Source: Gemmatimonadota bacterium
Lineage (GTDB): Bacteria > Gemmatimonadota > Gemmatimonadetes > Longimicrobiales > Gaopeijiaceae
Direction of reading: 5' to 3'
Assembly (NCBI GenBank): GCA_022822445.1
Contig: JAJEBR010000005.1
Location: 124,001-188,000 of the forward strand
DNA length: 64,000 nucleotides
A model generated the notes under the pieces. The model saw only the letters and a list, made by a program, of their open reading frames with translations. It searched no databases and was not told the origin of the DNA. Of the stretch, positions 1 through 7,491 are shown piece by piece. Each line of letters starts with the position of its first letter. Position 1 is the first letter of the stretch. Both the position numbers and the translations under genes were made by a program.

Positions 1-371
1 GTATCGATCGCGTCACCGGGTGGACGCCGCCGGAGGAGCTGGAGGCCTACCAGGCCGCGGGCGGGGAGCTGGCGAGCATCGAGGTCATCGATTTCGACGA
101 GGTGGCCCGGAGGCGTGGCGATCCGGCCGTGCAGGTCCTCGACGTGCGCCGCGCCACCGAGTTCGCCGCGGGCCGGGTCGAGGGCGCCTGCAACATCGCG
201 CACACCCGCCTGGCCAGCCGGCTGGGGGAGCTGCCCAGGGACAAGCGGCTCCTGGTGCACTGCCTCAGCGGCGCCCGGGCCTCGGCCGCGGTCTCCTACC
301 TGGAGGGGCAGGGCTTCGAGGTGTCCGCCGTCAACGACCTGTTCAGCTACGCGGGGGGCAACCATGCCTAA
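1..371 (+). CDS. MBL-fold/rhodanese fusion protein, C-terminal end (partial)
   Basis: The gene enters from the left edge; its frame begins at base 3 and 122 residues are visible. The visible part is a rhodanese domain: an LDVR strand, a GRVEGACNI segment and the active-site loop HCLSGARAS, whose Cys would carry the persulfide. The preceding stretch (IDRVTGWTPPEEL) resembles the inter-domain region of metallo-beta-lactamase/rhodanese fusions, which are persulfide dioxygenase or sulfurtransferase proteins. The MBL part itself is outside the window, so the fusion is inferred. The stop codon overlaps the start of the next rhodanese gene, which suggests coupled translation and a shared role in sulfur chemistry. 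Confidence 0.72.
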   Translation, partial: IDRVTGWTPPEELEAYQAAGGELASIEVIDFDEVARRRGDPAVQVLDVRRATEFAAGRVEGACNIAHTRLASRLGELPRDKRLLVHCLSGARASAAVSYLEGQGFEVSAVNDLFSYAGGNHA

Positions 372-918
372 CGGCCGAAGCCCGTGCGCGGGTGCCCTCG
401 CCCCCTGGCGGATCGGCCTGATGGCCGCTGTCCTGTCGGCCTTCCCCGCGACTGCCGCCAGCGCCCAGTCCCCCGGGACCGAGGCCGAGCGCCGCGCCAC
501 CCTGGAGCGGATGATCAGGGACATCCGGGAGGACTACCCCGACGTTCCCACGATCACGGCCGCCGCACTCCACGAGTCGCTCGGTTCGGGCCGGATCGTG
601 CTGGTGGACGTGCGCACCGACCGGGAGCGAATCGTGTCCACGCTGCCCGGCGCGATCAGCGCGGACGAGTTCGAGTCCAGGCTGGAAGAGCTGGCCGGGC
701 GGACGGTGGTCGCGTACTGCACCGTGGGCGTCCGCAGCTCGAACTACGTCCGCGAGATGGCTAGGCGGGGGGTGGATGTCCTGAACCTGGAGGGCAGCGT
801 GCTCGCCTGGACGCACATCGGCGGGCCACTCGTCCTCAACGGCGTCGCCACCGACCGGTTGCACGTGTACGGCCGGCGCTGGAACCTCGCGGCGGACGGC
901 TACAGGACCACCTGGTAG
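364..918 (+). CDS. Exported rhodanese-like protein
   Basis: This 184-residue protein starts at an ATG that overlaps the stop of the upstream rhodanese gene. An N-terminal segment of about 40 residues has a hydrophobic core (LMAAVLSAFPATA) and a likely cleavage site after ASA, so Sec export is likely. A rhodanese domain follows: LVDVRTDRE, then an active loop YCTVGVRSS that keeps the Cys and the loop Arg. Substrate is unknown; thiosulfate or persulfide sulfur transfer is the family expectation. The C-terminal segment after LAWTHIGG is short. The next gene converges from the other strand only two bases away. Confidence 0.75.
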   Translation: MPNGRSPCAGALAPWRIGLMAAVLSAFPATAASAQSPGTEAERRATLERMIRDIREDYPDVPTITAAALHESLGSGRIVLVDVRTDRERIVSTLPGAISADEFESRLEELAGRTVVAYCTVGVRSSNYVREMARRGVDVLNLEGSVLAWTHIGGPLVLNGVATDRLHVYGRRWNLAADGYRTTW

Positions 919-920
919 GG

Positions 921-1553
921 TCACCCCGGGCCGTGCTGCAGCCGGTAGACGGGCACGGCCAGCAGCGCCCCGGCCAGCGGTCCCACCCAGTAAAGCCAGA
1001 GCACCTCCAACGAACCACCCCCCGCAAGCGCCACCAGCATCGGACCGGTCCCGACCGCCGGATTGAAGACGGCGCCCGAAATCCCACCCACGGCCAGGAC
1101 GCCGGCCATCACGGTGAACCCGATCGCCAGCCCGTAGTACGAATTGCCTTCCGTGCGCGGCGACGTCGCCACGTTCAGGATCACCAGCGACAGTGCGAAG
1201 GTGAACAGCACCTCGGCCACCAGGGCGGCCAGCGGGGAGATGCCGGGGGCGGGCGCCACCGCAAGGAACTCCCCCGTGAGCGCTCGCACCGTGATCGCGG
1301 CCACCGCCGCTCCGAGGATCTGGGCGGCCACGTAGGGAAGCAACTCCCGCCGCTCCATCCTGCCTCTGACCACCATGGTCACGCTGATCGCGGGGTTGTA
1401 GTGGGCGCCGGAGATGTGCCCGCCCATATAAACCATTACCATCAGGACCGCCCCGATCGCGAGCGATGCCTGGGCGATGTCCTGAACAGTCGACAACCCG
1501 ATCGTCAGTACAAGGAAGAAGGTGCCGGCGAACTCGGTGGCGTAGCGACCCAT
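921..1553 (-). CDS. Aquaporin/MIP family channel
   Basis: This 210-residue integral membrane protein has about six hydrophobic segments and the two half-helix boxes of the major intrinsic protein family. The first box is GAHYNPAIS (about residues 50-58) and the second FNPAVGTGP (about 170-178). It would conduct water or small neutral solutes across the inner membrane. The Arg that normally follows the second NPA is Val here, so the selectivity filter is atypical. The start ATG is preceded by a good ribosome site (GGAGG in the complement of 1560-1575). It is divergent from the DUF481 gene, so the two promoters share a very short region. Confidence 0.87.
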   Translation of the reverse strand: MGRYATEFAGTFFLVLTIGLSTVQDIAQASLAIGAVLMVMVYMGGHISGAHYNPAISVTMVVRGRMERRELLPYVAAQILGAAVAAITVRALTGEFLAVAPAPGISPLAALVAEVLFTFALSLVILNVATSPRTEGNSYYGLAIGFTVMAGVLAVGGISGAVFNPAVGTGPMLVALAGGGSLEVLWLYWVGPLAGALLAVPVYRLQHGPG

Positions 1554-1580
1554 GAACGAGAACCTCCGGGAGGGAAGTGC

Positions 1581-2474
1581 GTGAAGGTGCGAGCATCGAC
1601 GATAATCGAAATGGCGGCCCGCCACCGGCTCCGGGCGCTGCCGCTGACGACGCCGGCGGTGTTGCTGCTGGCGGTACCGGCCCTGCACGCCCAGGAGTCC
1701 AACGGCAGATGGAACGCGTCCAGCGAATTCAGCTTCGTCCGCACGGGCGGGAACGCCGAGTCCTCCACCTTCGGCCTGGCCACCACGGTGACGCGCTCCT
1801 GGGACCGGACCGAGGTGAAGCTGGAAGCGGGCGGCATCCGGACCCGCTCGACCCGGGTCCGCCGCACGGCGGTGGGCAGCGAGTCCGACTACCGGATCGA
1901 CGAAGCCAGCGAGAGCAACCTGTCGGCCGAGAAGTACGAGGCGCTGGTGCGGCTCGATCGCCGGTTTTCCCCCAGGACCTCGTTCTATGTGCAGTCGGGG
2001 TGGAAGCGGGATACCTTCGCCGGGTTCAGGCACCGCCTGATCAATGTGCTCGGGCTGTCGAACCAGTGGGTCCGAAGCTCCAGTCAGAGGTTCCGCACGG
2101 CCTATGGTCTCACCTACACGGTGCAGAGCGACGTGGATCCCGATCCCGACGCGTCGAGCCGCTTCCTGGGCCTCCGGGTTTCGTCCGACTATCGGCGCGA
2201 GATGACGGACAATACCGAATGGCGGAGCAACCTCGTCCTCGACGGAAACGGGGACGACGCATCGGATGTGCGGGCGAACTGGACCAATTCGATCAGCGTG
2301 TCCATGAACGAACACCTGGGCCTGAAGACGTCGTTCCGCACGACCTTCGACAACGAGCCGTCCCTTCGCCGGGTGCCGCTGCGGTCTCCGGAGGGGGAAA
2401 AGGCGGGCACGGTGCTGGTTCCTCGTGATCGGCTGGACCGCGTCTTCACGATCGCGCTGGTGGTGACCTTCTGA
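1581..2474 (+). CDS. DUF481 family outer-membrane protein
   Basis: This is a 297-residue protein from GTG 1581, chosen because GGGAGGG lies about seven bases upstream; GTG 1587 and ATG 1611 are alternatives. A clear signal peptide ends LLLAVPALHAQES. The mature part has alternating amphipathic strands with many aromatic residues (EFSFVRTGGNAESSTFG, YEALVRLDRRFSPRTSFYVQ) and a terminal Phe, as expected of a beta-barrel. The NAESSTFG segment and overall size fit DUF481 (YdiY, the salt-induced outer-membrane family). The exact function is not known. Convergent with the histidine phosphatase gene. Confidence 0.7.
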   Translation: MKVRASTIIEMAARHRLRALPLTTPAVLLLAVPALHAQESNGRWNASSEFSFVRTGGNAESSTFGLATTVTRSWDRTEVKLEAGGIRTRSTRVRRTAVGSESDYRIDEASESNLSAEKYEALVRLDRRFSPRTSFYVQSGWKRDTFAGFRHRLINVLGLSNQWVRSSSQRFRTAYGLTYTVQSDVDPDPDASSRFLGLRVSSDYRREMTDNTEWRSNLVLDGNGDDASDVRANWTNSISVSMNEHLGLKTSFRTTFDNEPSLRRVPLRSPEGEKAGTVLVPRDRLDRVFTIALVVTF

Positions 2475-2517
2475 GTGCCGGCACCGGCGGAGCCGGATTC
2501 CTGCCGGCCGGCCTGCG

Positions 2518-3162
2518 TCAGTTCCTCCGTCGCGACGAAGGCGGGCCCGGACTGCCTCGTTCCGCCCGCAACCCGAAGTCCGACCCCTCCACGTAGGGCT
2601 CGCCGAAACGAAGGAGCGTGGTCACCGGAGCCTGGCCCGGCAGAATCACGACGATATAGAGCCGGTCGTACTCCAGTTCGTCGATCGGACCGAACGGATC
2701 GCCCCCGAGGGCCGCAACCAGCAACGGCGTGGTGTTGCTGTGGCCCGAGACCAGGTGCGTTCCGGGCGTGCCCAGGATAGTGGCGGCCAGAACCCCGAGC
2801 TGGCGGGGATCGTAGATGATCGCATCCTCGCCCAGGGCCTCGGCGAAGGGCCGCACCGTATCGCGGGTCCGCTTCAGGTCGGTGGTGTGGACGTGCGTGA
2901 GTCCCGCGTCGGAAAGCAGCTGCTCCAGCATGCGGACGCGGATCTGTCCTGCGAGGGCCAGGGGAGGATCATCGGTGCCGTCGTCGGCCTTTTCGGCGTG
3001 GCGAACCAGGTAGACCACGACGGGGCCGGAGTCGCCGCCGCTGCTTTCGGGAAGCTGAAGGCCGGAAACCGGAGGCACCGCTGCCAGCACCGACACTGCG
3101 GCGAGCAAGGCCGTCGACCAGCAACGGACCACACTGTTTTTTCCGGCTCGGCACCAGACCAT
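2518..3162 (-). CDS. Histidine phosphatase superfamily protein, exported
   Basis: This 214-residue protein has an N-terminal hydrophobic stretch (STALLAAVSVLAAVPPVSG), suggesting export. The phosphatase core begins YLVRHAEKADDGTD; its RHAEK supplies the phospho-accepting His and the Arg. A second catalytic His is in VSGHSNTTPLL. The layout matches the small SixA/phosphoglycerate-mutase-like branch. The substrate cannot be told from sequence. It appears monocistronic, with a good sigma-70-type promoter at 3235-3263 on the same strand and a leader of about 65 bases. Confidence 0.83.
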   Translation of the reverse strand: MVWCRAGKNSVVRCWSTALLAAVSVLAAVPPVSGLQLPESSGGDSGPVVVYLVRHAEKADDGTDDPPLALAGQIRVRMLEQLLSDAGLTHVHTTDLKRTRDTVRPFAEALGEDAIIYDPRQLGVLAATILGTPGTHLVSGHSNTTPLLVAALGGDPFGPIDELEYDRLYIVVILPGQAPVTTLLRFGEPYVEGSDFGLRAERGSPGPPSSRRRN

Positions 3163-3234
3163 CTACGACCGGCTTTCCCGATGTTGATGGAGCGTGAGTA
3201 CTCTCACCTGCACGAATCTGGAGACGTACATTGA

Positions 3235-3263
3235 ATAATGCGACTCAAATTCAGAAATGTCAA
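3235..3263 (-). promoter_or_regulatory. Sigma-70-type promoter for the histidine phosphatase gene
   Basis: On the minus strand a perfect TTGACA (-35, 3258-3263) is followed after 17 bases by CATTAT (-10, 3235-3240; 4 of 6 consensus). Transcription would start near 3228 and give a leader of about 65 bases before the ATG at 3162. Confidence 0.6.
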
Positions 3264-3336
3264 CCATCCCATATCGCAACCCGGAAACAGGTTATCCGTT
3301 TCGTGGAAACATAAGTTCCGCAAAACTGTCCATGGC

Positions 3337-3365
3337 GCGCCCGTCCGGGCAGGGCGGACGGGCGC
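3337..3365. other. Perfect 11-bp inverted repeat in the rnpB upstream region
   Basis: GCGCCCGTCCG (3337-3347) and CGGACGGGCGC (3355-3365) are exact complements separated by seven bases. No T-tract follows on the plus strand, so it is not a standard intrinsic terminator in that direction. It sits in the otherwise geneless 3163-3438 stretch between the leftward phosphatase and rnpB. Its role is unknown. Confidence 0.5.
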
Positions 3366-3438
3366 GGCCTCGGCATGCACGTCGGGGGACATCCACGGCG
3401 TGGGACTGGCCGCAAACCGGCCGAGCCACGATCTTTCC

Positions 3439-3839
<401 letters not shown>

Positions 3840-3874
3840 CCCTCCCCGCCGGCGGGTTTCCGAGCTGGCGGGGC

Positions 3875-3903
3875 TTGACCCGGGAAGTCCCCCGGGGGAT
3901 CAT
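3875..3903 (+). promoter_or_regulatory. Sigma-70-type promoter for tRNA-Arg
   Basis: TTGACC (3875-3880), a 17-base spacer, then GATCAT (3898-3903). Transcription would begin about six bases before the tRNA 5' end, a fitting distance. Confidence 0.5.
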
Positions 3904-3915
3904 TTACAGCACCTT

Positions 3916-3989
<74 letters not shown>

Positions 3990-4739
3990 CTACTTCTCGG
4001 CGGCCGGGTGCGCGGGCGTCCGCCGCAGCCGGATCGGATTCCTGGCCCGAGCCCGCAGATTCAGGCTTTCCACGAAGATCGAGAAGCCCATCGCGAAGTA
4101 GATGTAGCCCTTGGGGATGTGCTGCCCGAGGCCGTCCGCCACCAGCGTCATCCCCAGGAGCAGCAGGAAGCTCAGCGCCAGCATCTTCACGGTGGGGTGC
4201 TCGTTGACGAACCGCGACACGGACTCCGCGGCCAGCATCATCACCACGACGGCCAGCACGATCGCGATCACCATCACGGCCAGGTGCTCCGCCAGTCCCA
4301 CCGCCGTGATGACCGAGTCCAGCGAGAAGACCATGTCCATCACCGCGATCTGGGCGAGGACGGCGCCGTAGCTGGCTGCCCGGGCCTTCTTTCCGCCCTC
4401 GTCATCGCCCTCCAGACGGTGGTGGATCTCCCGGGTTGCCTTGGTGAGCAGGAAGAGCCCCCCAATCACCAGGATCAGGTCCCGCCCGGAGAAGCCGTGC
4501 CCGAAGATGCTGAACAGGGGCGTGGTGAGCCGCATGATGAAAGTGATCGTACCCAGGAGGGCCAGCCGCGTGGCCATTGCGAGGATGAGGCCGTTCCGGC
4601 GCGCCCTGGCCTGCTGGTGCTCGGGGAGCTTGTCGGCCAGGATCGATATGAAGACGATGTTGTCGATCCCGAGAACGATCTCGAGGACCGCGAGGGTGGC
4701 GAGTGCAACCCATGCTTCGGGGCTTGAAATCCATTCCAT
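3990..4739 (-). CDS. TerC family integral membrane protein
   Basis: This 249-residue protein has seven or so hydrophobic segments. It begins MEWISSPEAWVALATL, followed by the family hallmark EIVLGIDNIVFISIL (about residues 20-34) and the second-half counterpart MDMVFSLDSVITAVGL (about 134-149), each carrying the membrane-embedded acidic residue. TerC proteins are implicated in metal (Mn or tellurite-related) export; the substrate here is not determinable. No manganese riboswitch was recognised in the leader. It is divergent from the leucine-dehydrogenase-like gene. Confidence 0.92.
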   Translation of the reverse strand: MEWISSPEAWVALATLAVLEIVLGIDNIVFISILADKLPEHQQARARRNGLILAMATRLALLGTITFIMRLTTPLFSIFGHGFSGRDLILVIGGLFLLTKATREIHHRLEGDDEGGKKARAASYGAVLAQIAVMDMVFSLDSVITAVGLAEHLAVMVIAIVLAVVVMMLAAESVSRFVNEHPTVKMLALSFLLLLGMTLVADGLGQHIPKGYIYFAMGFSIFVESLNLRARARNPIRLRRTPAHPAAEK

Positions 4740-4851
4740 GGGACTCTTCTCGTCGTCTGGGGTGGTCAGGGGGGCCGTCGCGAGGCCGGTCCGGGGGGTG
4801 CTCCCCAGCCCGCGGGTTGTTGTACGCCGGGCGCGTGTGTTTCCTTTCTGT

Positions 4852-4876
4852 ATGGGAAGTTAAACCATCTTCCCGT
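4852..4876. other. Inverted repeat between divergent terC and amino-acid dehydrogenase genes
   Basis: ATGGGAAG (4852-4859) pairs with CTTCCCGT (4869-4876) across a nine-base loop, with one G-U if read as RNA. It lies roughly midway between the two divergent start codons (4739 and 4965). That position would suit a shared operator, but no regulator is identified. Confidence 0.4.
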
Positions 4877-4964
4877 CGCAAGCATCGGGATCGCGGGGCC
4901 GCGCGCGGGTTCGGCGGGGCGGATCGCGGGATGCAGGAACGGACACTTTGCCGGGGAGCCGTGC

Positions 4965-6017
4965 GTGAGCGAATCGCTGGAGACGTTGATTCAGGGCTGG
5001 GACGGATTGGGCGTGGTCAGTTCCTATCACGCCGAGACGGGCAGCTGGATCTTCGTAGCGCTCCACGACGACACCCTGGGCCGGCCCACCGGCGGTTGCC
5101 GGCTCAAGCGCTACGAGTCGCCCGCCGCCGGCCTGCTGGACGCCATGCGACTGGCCGAGGGGATGACCTGGAAGTGGGCCGCGATGGACTTCCACTACGG
5201 GGGTGGAAAGTCGGTCCTCGCCGTGCCCGGGCCGCTCGAGGGAGAGGCGCGGCGGAGTCTGTTCACTCGCTTCGGGGAGATCCTGAACGGGCTCAACGGA
5301 GCCTACGGGGTCGGGGAGGACCTGGGAACCACGCCCGAGGACATGGCCTTCCTGGCGAGCGTGACCCCTCATGTGGCGGGTTCCGGTCGCGGAGGAGCGC
5401 CGCCTGATCCGGGTCCGTTCACGGCGGCCGGGGTCCACGAGGGGATCCTCGCGGCGGTGGAGCATGTGGACGGCACCCGGGACCTGACGGACAGGACCGT
5501 ACTGGTGCAGGGCGCCGGCGATGTGGGCGGCCCTCTGGCGCGCCTGCTTGCCGGTTCCGGCGCACGCGTGCTGGTCTGCGACCTGGACGAAGGCCGGGCG
5601 AAGGCCGTGGCCGCGGCTTGCGGCGGCGATACCATCGACCCGGCTTCGGTGTACGATACTCCCTGCGACGTCTACGCGCCCTGCGCCGTGGGCGCCACGG
5701 TCAACGAGCGGACCATACCCCGGCTGCGCTGCGGAATCATCGCGGGGTCGGCCAACAACCAGCTGGAGATGGTGGAGGACGCGGAGCGGGTCGGCGCCCG
5801 CGGCATCCTTTATGCCCCCGACTATGTCATTAACGGAGGCGGTGCGATGGCCTTCGGACTGATGGAGAACGGTGTGCGCGACAACGACGAACTCATCCGG
5901 CGGGTCCGATCCATCGGCGGGACGCTGGCGACGATCTTCAGGGAAGCGGACACCAGGGGAACATCTTCGGTCGCCTCGGCGCGCGCGCTGGCGCTGAAGG
6001 CGCTGGGCCGGGCATAA
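4965..6017 (+). CDS. Leucine/phenylalanine/valine dehydrogenase family enzyme
   Basis: This 350-residue protein starts at a GTG with GGGGAG about seven bases upstream. Members deaminate branched-chain or aromatic amino acids with NAD+. The catalytic half has GGCRLKRYES, then MTWKWAAMDFHYGGGKSVL with both expected Lys residues (about residues 69 and 81). The Rossmann half starts VLVQGAGDVGGPLARLL (about 179-195). The later APCAVGATVNERTIP and GSANNQL segments match leucine dehydrogenases. Size fits the family (about 350-370). Substrate preference cannot be fixed from sequence. It may be expressed with the next gene, 24 bases downstream. Confidence 0.85.
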   Translation: MSESLETLIQGWDGLGVVSSYHAETGSWIFVALHDDTLGRPTGGCRLKRYESPAAGLLDAMRLAEGMTWKWAAMDFHYGGGKSVLAVPGPLEGEARRSLFTRFGEILNGLNGAYGVGEDLGTTPEDMAFLASVTPHVAGSGRGGAPPDPGPFTAAGVHEGILAAVEHVDGTRDLTDRTVLVQGAGDVGGPLARLLAGSGARVLVCDLDEGRAKAVAAACGGDTIDPASVYDTPCDVYAPCAVGATVNERTIPRLRCGIIAGSANNQLEMVEDAERVGARGILYAPDYVINGGGAMAFGLMENGVRDNDELIRRVRSIGGTLATIFREADTRGTSSVASARALALKALGRA

Positions 6018-6041
6018 TCACACCATGAGGGGCACCAGACA

Positions 6042-6599
6042 ATGACCACAACCAGCAGGCTGCTGACGCTGGCGCCGTTTCTGCTGCTGCTCGCGCCATC
6101 GGGGTTGCAGGGACAGCGCCCGGGCGCAGGCGGACCGAACCAGGCGGAGTTCCTGCGCGCCCTGGCCGAGCACTTCGGGACGCCCGAGCGGGAAGTGGCG
6201 GTGCTCGCGCAGTGGCGGCTCGACATGGGCGAGATGCCGGTGGTGCTCTTCGTGGCGGACCGCGCGGGTGTGTCGCCCGACGTGGTGATCTCCCAGCGGC
6301 GGCGAGGCGAGGCATGGATGACCATCGCCGCCGGATACTCGGTGCACGCCGGCGACTTCCACATCCCGATCGACGGCGATCCAGGCATGCTGTCCGACGC
6401 GTATGGGCGTTTCGGGGCCCGCCCCGCATCCGAGTGGCAAGAGGTGACGCTCTCGGATGCGGAGGTGGTGGCTCTGGTGAGCGTGCGTTTCCTGTCGCGG
6501 CATCTGGGCCTGCCGGCGAATCAGGTGGTGGGGGAGCTCGGCGGCACCGAGGGCATCGTCTCCGTGTTCATCCGGCTCAAGGGCGGCTTCGGACCTTGA
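6042..6599 (+). CDS. Secreted protein of unknown function
   Basis: This 185-residue protein has a clear signal peptide ([19 protein letters not shown]). I do not recognise the mature domain. It has an acidic helix-rich start ([20 protein letters not shown]) and a middle section with [21 protein letters not shown], a conserved-looking shape but without catalytic motifs I can name. The end is [11 protein letters not shown]. Its stop overlaps the TTG start of the nitroreductase gene, so the two are probably translated together. Confidence 0.65.
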   Translation: MTTTSRLLTLAPFLLLLAPSGLQGQRPGAGGPNQAEFLRALAEHFGTPEREVAVLAQWRLDMGEMPVVLFVADRAGVSPDVVISQRRRGEAWMTIAAGYSVHAGDFHIPIDGDPGMLSDAYGRFGARPASEWQEVTLSDAEVVALVSVRFLSRHLGLPANQVVGELGGTEGIVSVFIRLKGGFGP

Positions 6600-7291
6600 C
6601 GGACGCGTCCGGGGGCCGGGCCGCGGACGTTCCCCGCTACGTCCCCCTGGAGTCCTGGGTGGAGTATCCTCCCGGCGAGATGGCGCGCCGCGCCGCCGAC
6701 TTCCGCCGGGAGGTATCGCGCAGGAGGACGGTGCGGGAGTTCAGCCCGCGGCCGGTCCCGCGGGGCATCATCGAGGAGTGCATCCGCGCGGCGGGAACCG
6801 CTCCCAACGGGGCCAACCATCAGCCCTGGCACTTCGTCGTCGTCTCCGACCCGCAGGTGAAGGCCCGCATCCGCGTGGCCGCCGAGGAAGAGGAGCGGGC
6901 CTTCTACGGGGGCGGGGCGCCGCAGGAATGGCTGGACGCCCTGGCCGCGCTCGGCACCGACGAACACAAGCCCTTCCTGGAGACGGCCCCCTACCTGATC
7001 GCGATCTTCGCTCAGCGGTACCAGTCGACTCCGGGCGGACGAAGGGTCAGGAACTACTACGTGCAGGAGAGCGTCGGCATCGCCACCGGCATCCTCATCA
7101 CCGGCCTGCACCGGGCGGGGCTGGCGACCCTGACGCATACGCCGTCGCCGATGGGGTTTCTGAACGAGATCCTCGGCCGGCCGGCGAACGAGCGGCCCTT
7201 CCTGATCCTGGTCGCCGGCTACCCGGCGGAGGACGCCCGCGTGCCGAGCATCACCAAGAAACCGCTTGACGAGATTGCGACATTTCTGTGA
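6596..7291 (+). CDS. Nitroreductase family protein
   Basis: This 231-residue flavoenzyme starts at a TTG overlapping the previous TGA; the next in-frame starts would cut off the conserved leader [10 protein letters not shown]. The N-terminal FMN-binding segment [15 protein letters not shown] (about residues 40-54) and [19 protein letters not shown] (about 65-83) are diagnostic and closest in style to iodotyrosine-deiodinase-like nitroreductases. Later [19 protein letters not shown] and [18 protein letters not shown] complete the fold. NAD(P)H-dependent reduction of a nitro or halogenated aromatic is the family expectation; the true substrate is unknown. Confidence 0.87.
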   Translation: MTDASGGRAADVPRYVPLESWVEYPPGEMARRAADFRREVSRRRTVREFSPRPVPRGIIEECIRAAGTAPNGANHQPWHFVVVSDPQVKARIRVAAEEEERAFYGGGAPQEWLDALAALGTDEHKPFLETAPYLIAIFAQRYQSTPGGRRVRNYYVQESVGIATGILITGLHRAGLATLTHTPSPMGFLNEILGRPANERPFLILVAGYPAEDARVPSITKKPLDEIATFL

Positions 7292-7299
7292 GGGGCGAT

Positions 7300-7322
7300 G
7301 GTCGGTTCCGTGGGGAACCACC
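7300..7322 (+). terminator. Possible weak terminator after the nitroreductase gene
   Basis: GGT-C-GGTTCC (7300-7309), a GTGG loop, then GGAACCACC (7314-7322) forms a nine-pair stem with one bulged C just downstream of the stop. No T-run follows, so Rho-independent activity is doubtful. Confidence 0.3.
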
Positions 7323-7491
7323 GTGGGTAATCGGCTGCGGCGCGCCGCCTTCCCCTAAGGGTTACAGTGGGATAGACTAAACTGCGTCAGACAGGCTGCG
7401 GGCTCCCTCCGCGGGAAGCCTGGGCGCCGCCGGTCACCGGACGGGGCGTCCTTTTCGGTGCGTCCGCCACCAGTGGTCACGAGGAGACAAG

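Noticed and set aside
4740-4880. Possible manganese (yybP-ykoY) riboswitch in the terC leader
   Set aside because: TerC genes often have one, and a GGGGAG block is present on the minus strand, but the rest of the conserved core and pairing could not be found.
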